DNA from: Paraburkholderia phytofirmans OLGA172
GTDB taxonomy: Bacteria; Pseudomonadota; Gammaproteobacteria; Burkholderiales; Burkholderiaceae
Direction of reading: 5' to 3'
Length of the DNA: 64,000 bases
Assembly (NCBI RefSeq): GCF_001634365.1
Contig: NZ_CP014578.1
Coordinates: forward strand, 868,001-932,000
The position numbers and the translations under genes are program-made. The first letter of the stretch is position 1, and each line of letters starts with the position of its first letter. The notes under the pieces were generated by a model. The model was not told where the DNA came from and searched no databases. It saw nothing but the letters and a program-made list of their open reading frames with translations. This document shows positions 16,912 through 26,672 of this stretch, piece by piece.

Positions 16912-17550
16912 ATGACGGTAATTGTGGTGGCGAATCCGAAGGGCGGTGTGGGCAAAAGCACGCTGTCCACCAATCTGGCCGGCTATTTCGCGTCGCAGGG
17001 GGAATGGATCGCGCTGGCGGACATGGACAGACAACAGTCCGCGCACGCGTGGCTGTCGCTGCGGCCGGCCGCGTTGCCGCCCATCGAGACCTGGGAGGTT
17101 GACCTTGAAAACCCCGCCAAACCGCCCAAAGGCCTGGAACATGCGGTTATCGACACACCGGCCGGGTTGCACGGCAACCGCCTGAATATCGCGCTGGATC
17201 TGGCCGACAAGGTGATCGTGCCGCTCCAGCCGTCAATGTTCGATATTCTCGCCACCCAGGACTTTCTCGAGCGGCTGGCGAAGGAGAAAGCGGTCAGGAA
17301 AGGCGCGATCGAGATCGGGGTGGTGGGGATGCGCGTCGACGCGCGCACGCGCTCAGCGGAGCAGCTGCATCGCTTTGTCGAGGGATTGAAGCTGCCGGTG
17401 CTGGGTTTTCTGCGCGACACCCAGAATTACGTGCAACTGGCGGCGCACGGCCTGACCTTGTGGGACGTCGCGAAAAGCCGCGTGGAGAAGGATCTGGAGC
17501 AGTGGCAACCGATCATCCAATGGACCAACGGCGCCGGCAAGAAGGCTTGA
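16912..17550 (+). CDS. Orphan ParA-family ATPase
   Basis: A 212-residue ParA/Soj-like P-loop ATPase. The deviant Walker A is PKGGVGKSTLSTNLAGY and the switch region is ALADMDRQQSAHAWLSLRP, with a catalytic-type aspartate in AVIDTPAGL. The protein has no N-terminal DNA-binding extension, and there is no parB or visible parS nearby. Solitary short ParA proteins like this often position non-chromosomal cargo. The cargo here is unknown. It is flanked by divergent and convergent genes and is probably monocistronic. Confidence 0.85.
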   Translation: MTVIVVANPKGGVGKSTLSTNLAGYFASQGEWIALADMDRQQSAHAWLSLRPAALPPIETWEVDLENPAKPPKGLEHAVIDTPAGLHGNRLNIALDLADKVIVPLQPSMFDILATQDFLERLAKEKAVRKGAIEIGVVGMRVDARTRSAEQLHRFVEGLKLPVLGFLRDTQNYVQLAAHGLTLWDVAKSRVEKDLEQWQPIIQWTNGAGKKA

Positions 17551-17557
17551 AGTAAAT

Positions 17558-17583
17558 CAGCAGGCGGCGCGGCCGCCCGCTGA
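17558..17583 (+). terminator. Hairpin between parA and panD
   Basis: A GC-rich imperfect inverted repeat (CAGCAGGCGGC ... GCCGCCCGCTG) lies between two convergent genes. There is no T-run, so it is a weak terminator candidate for either strand. Confidence 0.35.
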
Positions 17584-17620
17584 ATGGGACCGTGCGGCGA
17601 GAGGCCGGCTCAGGTTCAGC

Positions 17621-18007
17621 TCAGGTCCAGTTCTGGGTCGGCACGTGATCGCGGCTGCCCTTGATTTTGTTGTTGTCGTCGACGAACACCAGATCCGGCT
17701 TCCAGCCTGCCTTCAGTTCCGCTTCGTCGACCACCGCGAACGCCGCGATGATCACCAGATCGCCCAGTTGCGCGCGCCGCGCGGCCGAACCGTTCAGCGA
17801 GATCATGCCGCTGCCCCGTTCGCCCTTGATCGCGTACGTCGAGAAGCGCTCGCCGTTATTGATGTTCCAGATGTCGATCCGCTCGTTTTCAACGATATTC
17901 GCGGCTTCCAGCAAGTCCTCGTCGATCGCGCACGAACCTTCGTAGTGCAGTTCGCAGTGCGTGACCGCGACGCGATGGATTTTCGACTTCAGCATATTGC
18001 GTTGCAT
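17621..18007 (-). CDS. panD: Aspartate 1-decarboxylase
   Basis: A 128-residue pyruvoyl enzyme that makes beta-alanine for pantothenate. The self-processing Gly-Ser bond is in [13 protein letters not shown] (near residue 24-25); Ser becomes the pyruvoyl group. [40 protein letters not shown] is the conserved C-terminal core. I start at the ATG at 18007 ([12 protein letters not shown]), the standard opening, rather than 18013. It lies 50 bp downstream of panC in the same operon. Confidence 0.95.
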   Translation of the reverse strand: MQRNMLKSKIHRVAVTHCELHYEGSCAIDEDLLEAANIVENERIDIWNINNGERFSTYAIKGERGSGMISLNGSAARRAQLGDLVIIAAFAVVDEAELKAGWKPDLVFVDDNNKIKGSRDHVPTQNWT

Positions 18008-18057
18008 GACCAATCCCTTGTGGCTTCTTATGCGCGTTTGCGCAGACTAAGATGGCT

Positions 18058-18942
<885 letters not shown>

Positions 18943-19000
18943 TCAGGGTTTGCGTGACCGGCGGCCTCACTTGTAATGACAGGTTTGGAGCGCCGGATTG

Positions 19001-19060
19001 TAGTGGATTTGTTCCGGGGGCGCACCGAAGTAGTGGATTTGTTCCGCGGCCGCACCGCAG
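19001..19060. repeat. Tandem 30-bp direct repeat
   Basis: Two adjacent 30-bp units begin TAGTGGATTTGTTCCG at 19001 and 19031 and differ at three positions. They lie in the 217-bp gap between scpA and panC, in non-coding sequence. Confidence 0.85.
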
Positions 19061-19108
19061 CGAGGCGTCTGCTGCAGCGATGGCGCACGCAAGCCCCGTT
19101 TCCCGGCT

Positions 19109-19981
19109 TCAGGCCGGCAGATAGGCGAGGCGCACATAAATCGGTGCGAACGGCTCGGCCTGAGTAATTTCGATGAGCGACTCACGGCACAACTCGAGCA
19201 TGGCGATGAAATTCACCACGACCACCGGCACGCCTTTGCTCGTGTCGAACAGATCCGAGAACTCCATGAAGCGCGCATTCTGCAGCCGCCGCAGGATCGT
19301 GCTCATATGCTCGCGCACCGACAATTCCTCGCGCGAAATCTTGTGATGCTGAACCAGCTTGGCGCGCTTGATCACGTCGGCCCACGCGGCGCGCAGGTCT
19401 TCGCTATCCACATCCGGAAAGCGCGGCGTGATGCTTTGCTCGATATATACCTCGGCGCGCAGGAAATCGCGGCCAAGCTGCGGCAGGTGGTCGATGCGCT
19501 GGGCGGCGAGCTTCATCTGCTCGTATTCGAGCAGGCGGCGCACCAGTTCCGCGCGCGGATCTTCGGCTTCGTCGCCGCTATCGGCCTTTTTCACCGGCAA
19601 CAGCATGCGCGACTTGATCTCGATCAGCATCGCGGCCATCAGCAGATACTCGGACGCGAGTTCGAGATTGGTCTGACGCAACTGGTCGACGTAGCCCAGG
19701 TATTGGACCGTGACGTCCGCCATCGGGATATCGAGCACGTTGAAGTTCTGCTTGCGGATCAGGTACAGCAACAGATCCAGCGGGCCTTCGAACGTTTCGA
19801 GGAACACCTCGAGCGCATCCGGCGGAATGTACAGATCCGTCGGCAGCTTGAAGAGCGGCTCGCCGTACAGGCGTGCGAAAGCGATGCCGTCCACGATGTC
19901 CGGCGTCGAATCGGTGGCGGGCGCGGCAAGCGCGGCGTCGGGCACCGGCGTGGCGCCTTTTGCCTCGTCGGCGTGACTCAC
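19109..19981 (-). CDS. scpA: Segregation and condensation protein A
   Basis: A 290-residue kleisin subunit of the SMC-ScpAB condensin. The N-terminal SMC-neck-binding region contains LEVFLETFEGPLDLLLYLIRKQNFNVLDIPMADVTVQYL, the strongest ScpA signature. The C-terminal winged helix holds FLRAEVYIEQ..., and LEFSDLFDTSKGVPVVVVNFIAMLELCRESLIEITQ. The first 35 residues are an Ala/Pro-rich extension. scpB is not adjacent. It lies between a DUF3460 gene and panC on the same strand, an order I recall from Burkholderiales. Confidence 0.93.
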   Translation of the reverse strand: MSHADEAKGATPVPDAALAAPATDSTPDIVDGIAFARLYGEPLFKLPTDLYIPPDALEVFLETFEGPLDLLLYLIRKQNFNVLDIPMADVTVQYLGYVDQLRQTNLELASEYLLMAAMLIEIKSRMLLPVKKADSGDEAEDPRAELVRRLLEYEQMKLAAQRIDHLPQLGRDFLRAEVYIEQSITPRFPDVDSEDLRAAWADVIKRAKLVQHHKISREELSVREHMSTILRRLQNARFMEFSDLFDTSKGVPVVVVNFIAMLELCRESLIEITQAEPFAPIYVRLAYLPA

Positions 19982-19985
19982 GCGC

Positions 19986-20171
19986 TTAGAAGTTTTGATA
20001 GTACGAGTAAGGCGTCTGCTCTACGCGCGAGGCTTTCTGCTCGGCGCGTTCTTCAAGGTCGATCGGCTGTTTGTCCCACAGCAGCGACCGGCCACGGCGC
20101 TGCTCAGCTTCCAGATTCGGTTTTTGCTGCTTGAGTTGGTTCAGGAATTGGGTGATGTCCGATTGATACAT
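19986..20171 (-). CDS. DUF3460 family small protein
   Basis: A 61-residue protein beginning MYQSDITQFLNQLKQQKPNLEAEQRRGRSLLWDK and ending TPYSYYQNF, which matches my recollection of the beta-proteobacterial DUF3460 family. The function is unknown. It ends 4 bp before the scpA start, so the two are surely cotranscribed. The ATG at 20171 gives the family start; an in-frame start at 20228 adds a Pro/Arg-rich leader. Confidence 0.85.
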   Translation of the reverse strand: MYQSDITQFLNQLKQQKPNLEAEQRRGRSLLWDKQPIDLEERAEQKASRVEQTPYSYYQNF

Positions 20172-20362
20172 GGCTAGACGTCCGTGGTTTGGGGGATGGC
20201 GGCTGGCTGGCGGGAACCCGCGCGGCACCGCTGCTATTCCATAATTTTACCGCATGCGCCGCGCGTGGTCGAAAAACGGTGGCCGGTGCGGTGTACCGGC
20301 CCGCAGGGCTCGCCGCGCCTCACGCTGCAAACGCTCCTTTAAGAGATGGCGCGGCTTCGCCG

Positions 20363-22279
20363 ATGTGGTCAAATAGCGAGCTTCGGCCGCCGCGGCGGCC
20401 CCGAGCGACAGAATTCATCAACCACGGCCGGAGGTCCTGTTTGGCGGGGTGCGCGATCGAAGCGCCGCGAGTGCGGCGCGGCAAAACCGGTGACGAGTCT
20501 GGGCATCCGCTGTCCGTTCGGCGCTGGCTGCGCACGTGGCTGGCGTTCGGCATCTTCATGCTCATGCTTGCCGCGGTCGACGCGCACGCAGCGCGGCGCG
20601 CGGCCGCCAGCTACAAGGTCGATATCGAAGCCACGCCGCGCTCGCTGCGCAAGCTGCTCGAAGCGCACCTGGACGTGGCGCGTTTCGCCAAACGTCCTGA
20701 CATCAGCGACGACCAGTTCGAATTTCTGATTACCGCCATCCCCCAGCAGGTGCGCGATCTGGCCTCCACGCAGGGCTATTTCACGCCGGTTGTGCGCACC
20801 GACGTGCGAACCGTCGACGACAAAAAGCGCGTGACGGTGAGCGTCGATCCCGGCCCGCAAACCCTCATCACGTCGATTTCGCTCTCGTTTCGCGGTCCGG
20901 TGCTGACCGAAGATCCGGCGCAGGAAAACGCCGCGCGTTTCGCGTTTTCACTGCATGAAGGCGATCCGTTTTCGCAAGGCAATTGGGACGACGCAAAAAA
21001 CGCGTCGCTCAAGGCGTTGCAGGCGCGCCGTTACGTGGGCGCGAAGATCTACCACTCCGAGGCGCGGATCGACCCGCGCACGCACGAAGCGAAATTGTCG
21101 GTGACGTATGACAGCGGCCCGACCTTCACCATGGGCAAGCTCGACGTATCCGGCACGCGGCGCTATCCGGAACAGATCGTCGACAATGTGAATCCGATTT
21201 CGGCCGGCGATATCTACGACGTGCAGCGCGTCGCCGAATTGCAGCGGCAGTTGCAGAACACGCCGTACTTCGCGAGCGTTGCGATCGACGTGGATAGCGA
21301 CCCGGCCAAACCGGTCGATACGCCGGTGCATGTGAAGGTGTCGGAATATCCGTACAACAGTATGCGCGGCGGGGTCGGTTATTCGACCGACAACGGCCCG
21401 CTGATCCAGGGTTCGTATTCCTATCTCGACACGTTCGGCAAAGCGTGGCCGTTCACGGTCGACGGCCGCATCGACCAGATCCAGCAGTACGGGCAAATCC
21501 AGCTCGCAATGCCACCGGGGCCGCGCGCGTGGACCAATAGCGTGCTGGCTTCCTACACCACGACCGACGTGTCCGACACGCGCATCTACAGTATCCGCGG
21601 TGGCGTGCAGCGGGCCCGTACGTCGCAATTCATCGACTACAACTACGCGATCCTCTATTACCAGGACCGGCTCGATCAGAACGCGGCCGCGCCGACTACC
21701 AGCCGCGCGCTGGTGCCGTCATGGTCGTGGACCCGCCGCAATACCGACGATCCGTTGTTCCCGCGTTCGGGCAACCTGATTCACGTCGAAGCGGGCTTCG
21801 CGGTCAAAGGCGTGCTGACCGACCAGACGTTCGTGCGCGGCTATGCCCGCGGCCAGCAGTACCTGCCAATCGGCAGGGAAGACCTCGTGCTGTTCCGTGC
21901 CGAACTCGGCGGCGTGTTCACGAGCGGCAGTTCGAGCGGGATTCCGGCTTCGCTGCTATTCCGCGCGGGTGGCTCGAATTCGATCCGTGGCTACAGCTAT
22001 CAGAGCATCGGCAATAACGTCGACGGCTCGGTGCTGCCCACCAAATACCTCGTGACAGCGGCTGCCGAGTATCAGCACTGGTTCACTCACGACTGGGGCG
22101 CAGCCGCGTTCTTCGACGTGGGCACCGCCACCGATACCTGGGGCGAGAAAGTCTTTTATCCCGGCGCCGGCGTCGGTGCGCGCTGGCGCAGCCCGGTCGG
22201 CCCGGTCAATGTCGATGTCGCCTATGGGATCCGCAACCGGAGCGTGCGGCCGTACCTGACCCTCGGCATCGCCTTCTGA
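20363..22279 (+). CDS. tamA: Translocation and assembly module subunit TamA
   Basis: An outer-membrane Omp85 protein of about 638 residues that works with TamB in envelope biogenesis and autotransporter assembly. After a long N-terminal leader comes a signal-like segment (WLRTWLAFGIFMLMLAAVDAHA), then POTRA repeats to about residue 335 (including FTMGKLDVSGTRRYPEQIVDN) and a 16-strand barrel. The barrel carries the Omp85 motif LLFRAGGSNSIRGYSYQSIG and a final strand VRPYLTLGIAF. The start is uncertain: the ATG at 20363 leaves about 50 residues before the signal, and a GTG nearer the signal may be used. tamB follows after 28 bp. Confidence 0.88.
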   Translation: MWSNSELRPPRRPRATEFINHGRRSCLAGCAIEAPRVRRGKTGDESGHPLSVRRWLRTWLAFGIFMLMLAAVDAHAARRAAASYKVDIEATPRSLRKLLEAHLDVARFAKRPDISDDQFEFLITAIPQQVRDLASTQGYFTPVVRTDVRTVDDKKRVTVSVDPGPQTLITSISLSFRGPVLTEDPAQENAARFAFSLHEGDPFSQGNWDDAKNASLKALQARRYVGAKIYHSEARIDPRTHEAKLSVTYDSGPTFTMGKLDVSGTRRYPEQIVDNVNPISAGDIYDVQRVAELQRQLQNTPYFASVAIDVDSDPAKPVDTPVHVKVSEYPYNSMRGGVGYSTDNGPLIQGSYSYLDTFGKAWPFTVDGRIDQIQQYGQIQLAMPPGPRAWTNSVLASYTTTDVSDTRIYSIRGGVQRARTSQFIDYNYAILYYQDRLDQNAAAPTTSRALVPSWSWTRRNTDDPLFPRSGNLIHVEAGFAVKGVLTDQTFVRGYARGQQYLPIGREDLVLFRAELGGVFTSGSSSGIPASLLFRAGGSNSIRGYSYQSIGNNVDGSVLPTKYLVTAAAEYQHWFTHDWGAAAFFDVGTATDTWGEKVFYPGAGVGARWRSPVGPVNVDVAYGIRNRSVRPYLTLGIAF

Positions 22280-22307
22280 TGGGAACCTGCTTCTACATGA
22301 TCCACGC

Positions 22308-25300
22308 ATGACCACGCACGTCTCCGCCCAAGCACCCGCGCAGCCGCCCGGCGCTCATCCGCCTGGAGGGCCGCCCGGACAGCAGCCCCCGCCCGACGCG
22401 CCGCCGGCGCGCTGTCGCGGCCGGTTGTTGCTGAAAACGCTTGCGTGGATGGTCGCCGTGCAGGTTCTGCTGGTCGCCGCGGCAATCGGCCTGCTGTACG
22501 GTGCGCTGACGACCGAGCGCGGAACGGCTTACGCGTGGCAGGCGGCCGTCAAGCTGCTGGGTGGCAGGCTGACTGGCACGCTCGGGAGCGGTGCTATCGC
22601 CAACGGCGTCCAACTCCGGCAGGTGCGCTGGCGCAGTCTCGACGGCAGCGGCACGGATATCCAGATCGACCGCGTGGCCGGCCGCTGGGGACTGACGCGC
22701 AAGCCTTGGCGCTTCTCGATCGACTATCTGCATATCGGGACGATCGACGCCCGTGTCGGTTCGTCGTCGAGCAGCAGCGGACCGCTGAAATTGCCGCAAG
22801 ATTTGCGCTTGCCGATGCAACTCGAAGTGCGCGACGTGCAGGTCGACAAACTGCTGTTGCGCCAGGGTGGGTCGACGACCGAGCTTTCCCACTTCATGTT
22901 CCATGGCCGCAGCGACGGCCGGCATCACGAGGCCGCGATCGAGCGGCTGGACACGCCGTTCGGCGCGGTGACGGCGGCGGCGAAGCTCGACGGGGTGCGG
23001 CCGTTTCCGTTGACCGGCGATCTTGGCTATTCCGGCAAGGTCAACAACGAGGCGGTGCAGGTGGGCGGCCATCTGAGCGGCTCGCTGGAGAATTTCATCG
23101 CCGAACTCGACGCCAGCGGCATGAAGCTCGCCGGCCATGCCCAGGTCGAGGCGACGCCGTTCGGCGACGTGCCGTTGCAACGCGCCACGCTGACTTTCGA
23201 CCACGTCAATCCGCAGGCGTTTGCGCCCGGCGCGCCGCTGGCGGATCTGGCGGTGCGCGCTGAACTGCAGCCGGTGGGGCAGGACGCGGCGGGGGCGGTG
23301 GTGTTGGGTAGCGCAAGCGCGGCGAGCGGCGCAAGCGGTGCTGGCGCGGCAAGTTCGGCGAGTGCCACCAGCGCTTCCCGCGCCGCAGGTTTCGCCGTCG
23401 CCGGCCATGTCTCGATCGTCAACGCCAAACCGGGGGCGATCGACCAGAACCTGCTGCCTTTGATCGACGCGCAAACCGACGTGCGCCTCGACGCCCAGGC
23501 GCAGCGCATCTCGAACCTGAAGGTGCGGCTCGTGAAGAGCGCCACGCTCACCGGCGGCGGCGCGCTGACCGGCAAGCACGGTCAGTTCGATCTGCAAGTC
23601 GCCGGGCTCGACCTGAACGCCCTCGAAGCGGCCGTGCGGCCCACCCAGCTTTCCGGTCCGATCGGCATCCGTCTGAACGACGACGTGCAAAGTCTGACCC
23701 TGGATCTCGCCGACCCGAAAGCAGGATTGCGCGCGCAAGGCAAAGTGACCTTCGACCCCGCGCGCATGAGCTTCAACGACGTGCGTGTCACGTCGGGTAA
23801 AGGCCGCATCGATCTGTCTGGCGCACTCAAGCACGACGCGAATTCCACCTACAACCTGAAAGCGCAACTGACCGATTTCGATCCGTTGACGCTGACTTCG
23901 CAGATGCCGTCGCGCACGCCGGTCACCGGCCCGGCGCCCGCGTCGGCCAATGCCAAAGGTCAGGCGCTCGCGCAAGGCGCAGCGCAAGCGGGCAGCACGG
24001 CCGGTGCGAAAAGCGCGGCCCCTGGCGACAAAGCCGCCGCCGCGGTAAAGAACACCGCCAAAGCCGCAGTGCGAGCCGAAGTGGTTCAACGCAAAGCGCC
24101 GCCGCCCAAGCGCGGTGCGCCGCCGGCCCGCAAGATCGAGGCACGCGTGAATGGCACGCTCACCGCGGCCGGCATGCTCGGCCCGGTTTTCACCACCAAG
24201 GCCGAATTCAAACTCGGTCCGAGCGTCTACGACGGCCTGCCGTTGACGGGCGGCGGTGTGGTCCAGCTGGCCGGCTCGCGGATTCTGCCGAGCCGGGCGA
24301 ATCTCTCGGTGGCAGGCAATCAGGTGGACTTGCAAGGCAGCTTCGGCGCGCGCGGCGACCGGCTGCGTTTCCGTGTCGATGCGCCGGAACTCGAGCGCCT
24401 CGGTTTCGGCCTCGCCGGCCTCGTCGCGGCGGATGGCGACGTTACTGGCTCGTTTGCGCATCCGAATGTCGTGCTGAACTACAAGGCAGACAGCGTGGTG
24501 TTCAGCAATACCCGCATCGGCCATGCAGAAGGTCACGCCGAACTGCGTGACGGCGCGAACGGCGCGCTCGTTTTCACGACCGACGCGCGCAATCTCAGCG
24601 CCGGCGGCGTCGATCTGACCACGCTCACGGCACGCCTGTCCGGCACGCGCGCAAACCATTCACTGGAGGCGGCCGCCACCGGCAAGTTGCAGGACCGTCC
24701 GCTCGACCTGACGCTTGCGGCCAACGGCAAGCTGACCGAAGCACGCGACGGCACGCGCTGGGACGGCACGGTGACCCGCCTGCAGAACCGGGGCACGCCG
24801 GCGCTGAATCTCGAGTCGCCGCTCGCCGTCAGCGCCGGACCGAACCGCCTGACGCTCGGCGCAACGCGTTTCACGCTCGAAGCTGCGGTGCTGAGCCTGA
24901 AATCGTTCGCCTTCGACCACGGCAAGATCCAGTCCGCAGGCACCTTGACCGACATTTCGCTGGCGCGCCTGCAGGATCTGCGTCGCGAGATCACCGGCAC
25001 GCCACCGGCCGTCAAAACCGATCTGGTGTTCGACGGCGACTGGGATTTCGCGCTCGGCAGCACCGCGAGCGGCCACATCCAGCTGAAGCGTCGCGGTGGC
25101 GACGTTACGGTCGAAATCGGCCGTGGTTTGACCTCGCTGGGTATCACGGATATGACCGCGCGCGCCGAGTTCAGCGGCGGCAACCGGCTGAATGCGACCA
25201 TCCACGCGCAGGCCAGCCGGATCGGCGTGATCGACGCCGACGCGCATACCACGCTCGTGATGCGTGACGGCTTCCTGAGCGTCAACGAAGAGGGGGCGCT

Positions 25301-26609
25301 CACCGGCAATGTGAATGCGAACGTGCCATCGCTAAAAACGACCGGCGGACTGTTCGGCCCGAGCTATTTGCTCGACGGCCACCTCGCGCTAAAACTCGCA
25401 CTCGGCGGCACGGTCGCCAAGCCGAACCTGACGGGGTCGCTGATCGGCGACGGTTTGTCGGCGACGATGGTCGACCAGGGTGTGCAGTTGAAGGACGGCG
25501 TGGTGCGCATCGCGCTCTCGCAAAATCTGGTGGATTTCCAGCAGGTCGAGTTTCACGGCGCGAGCGGCACGCTGCGCGCAACCGGCCGTGTGCGTCTGGA
25601 TGGTGCCCAGCCGGATCTGTCCGCTAGCATCGTCGCGGATAAGCTGGAGTTGTTCGCGGCGCCGGACCGCAATCTGTCGCTGTCGGGTAGCGCGAGCGTG
25701 GCAAACGGCGGGGCAGAGGGCGGCATGGCGATCAACGGCAAATTCGTGGTCGATCACGCGCTGTTCGATATGCCGGAGCAGTCCGCGCCGAAGCTCGGCG
25801 ACGACGTCGTGGTGGTGCGTCCGGACGGTACGGTGGCGGGCGAGCGGCCACCGCCGCAGGTGGCGGGCACGAACAAGCCGATCGGTCCGTTTGCGCCACG
25901 CGCCAATATCGACATCAGTCTCGGCAATAGCTTCCGTTTCCGCGGCATGGGCGCGGACCTTGGCCTGAGCGGCACGATCACCGCGATGAGCGCACCGAAC
26001 CTGCCGTTGCGCGCGGTCGGCAATGTCCGCGTGACAAAGGGCTCGACCTATACCGCGTTCGGCCGCAAGCTCAACATCGAGAATGGCTTCTTCACGTTCA
26101 ACGGTCCGGTTGCCAATCCGGGCATCAACATCCTGGCAATGCGCCGCAATCAGCAGGTCGAGGCGGGCGTGCAGGTCACGGGCACGGTTCAGTTCCCGGT
26201 GGCGAAGCTGATCTCTGAGCCGTCCGTGCCGGATAACGAAAAGCTCTCATGGCTGCTGTTTGGACACGGCACGGATCAGGGCAATAACCTCGGTCAGCAA
26301 AGCACCATGACGACGGCGCTCGCGTTGCTCGGCAGCGCGAGCGGCAAACGGATCGCACAGACCATCGGGCTCGACGAGTTTTCGATCGGCCGAAGCGAAG
26401 TCGGCCTGACCGATCCGCAGGTGGTGATGGTGTCGAAGGCGATCAACGAGTGGCTCGTGATCGGCTACGAACAGGGTCTGCAGTCGGCCAGCAATGCGAT
26501 CAAGGCGACGGTGAACCTCACGCGCTATTGGTCGGTCGCGGCATATGGCGGCACGTTCGACGGCATGACACTGCTTTATACACGGCGCTTCGACCGGATC
26601 CGGTGGTGA
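22308..26609 (+). CDS. tamB: Translocation and assembly module subunit TamB
   Basis: A 1433-residue AsmA/TamB-type protein spanning the periplasm. A Pro-rich N-terminus precedes a single membrane anchor (about residues 42-65, LLLKTLAWMVAVQVLLVAAAIGLL). The bulk is repetitive beta structure expected to form a hydrophobic groove for lipid transport, broken near residue 540-610 by an Ala/Lys-rich, low-complexity insert. The conserved C-terminal domain contains NIDISLGNSFRFRGMGADLGLSG, PEVQVTGTVQFP-like sequence and DNEKLSWLLFGHG, and ends in an aromatic RIRW. It is encoded directly after tamA. Confidence 0.92.
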   Translation: MTTHVSAQAPAQPPGAHPPGGPPGQQPPPDAPPARCRGRLLLKTLAWMVAVQVLLVAAAIGLLYGALTTERGTAYAWQAAVKLLGGRLTGTLGSGAIANGVQLRQVRWRSLDGSGTDIQIDRVAGRWGLTRKPWRFSIDYLHIGTIDARVGSSSSSSGPLKLPQDLRLPMQLEVRDVQVDKLLLRQGGSTTELSHFMFHGRSDGRHHEAAIERLDTPFGAVTAAAKLDGVRPFPLTGDLGYSGKVNNEAVQVGGHLSGSLENFIAELDASGMKLAGHAQVEATPFGDVPLQRATLTFDHVNPQAFAPGAPLADLAVRAELQPVGQDAAGAVVLGSASAASGASGAGAASSASATSASRAAGFAVAGHVSIVNAKPGAIDQNLLPLIDAQTDVRLDAQAQRISNLKVRLVKSATLTGGGALTGKHGQFDLQVAGLDLNALEAAVRPTQLSGPIGIRLNDDVQSLTLDLADPKAGLRAQGKVTFDPARMSFNDVRVTSGKGRIDLSGALKHDANSTYNLKAQLTDFDPLTLTSQMPSRTPVTGPAPASANAKGQALAQGAAQAGSTAGAKSAAPGDKAAAAVKNTAKAAVRAEVVQRKAPPPKRGAPPARKIEARVNGTLTAAGMLGPVFTTKAEFKLGPSVYDGLPLTGGGVVQLAGSRILPSRANLSVAGNQVDLQGSFGARGDRLRFRVDAPELERLGFGLAGLVAADGDVTGSFAHPNVVLNYKADSVVFSNTRIGHAEGHAELRDGANGALVFTTDARNLSAGGVDLTTLTARLSGTRANHSLEAAATGKLQDRPLDLTLAANGKLTEARDGTRWDGTVTRLQNRGTPALNLESPLAVSAGPNRLTLGATRFTLEAAVLSLKSFAFDHGKIQSAGTLTDISLARLQDLRREITGTPPAVKTDLVFDGDWDFALGSTASGHIQLKRRGGDVTVEIGRGLTSLGITDMTARAEFSGGNRLNATIHAQASRIGVIDADAHTTLVMRDGFLSVNEEGALTGNVNANVPSLKTTGGLFGPSYLLDGHLALKLALGGTVAKPNLTGSLIGDGLSATMVDQGVQLKDGVVRIALSQNLVDFQQVEFHGASGTLRATGRVRLDGAQPDLSASIVADKLELFAAPDRNLSLSGSASVANGGAEGGMAINGKFVVDHALFDMPEQSAPKLGDDVVVVRPDGTVAGERPPPQVAGTNKPIGPFAPRANIDISLGNSFRFRGMGADLGLSGTITAMSAPNLPLRAVGNVRVTKGSTYTAFGRKLNIENGFFTFNGPVANPGINILAMRRNQQVEAGVQVTGTVQFPVAKLISEPSVPDNEKLSWLLFGHGTDQGNNLGQQSTMTTALALLGSASGKRIAQTIGLDEFSIGRSEVGLTDPQVVMVSKAINEWLVIGYEQGLQSASNAIKATVNLTRYWSVAAYGGTFDGMTLLYTRRFDRIRW

Positions 26610-26672
26610 CACCTAGTGTGCCGCGCCCGGTAATGCACAGGCGCGGCGCTCTCAGACGTCGATCATCCGCGG

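Noticed and set aside
22293..24659. A 788-codon minus-strand open frame opposite tamB.
   Set aside because: It is fully antisense to a well-supported gene, Arg/His-rich and without domains; an artefact of high GC.
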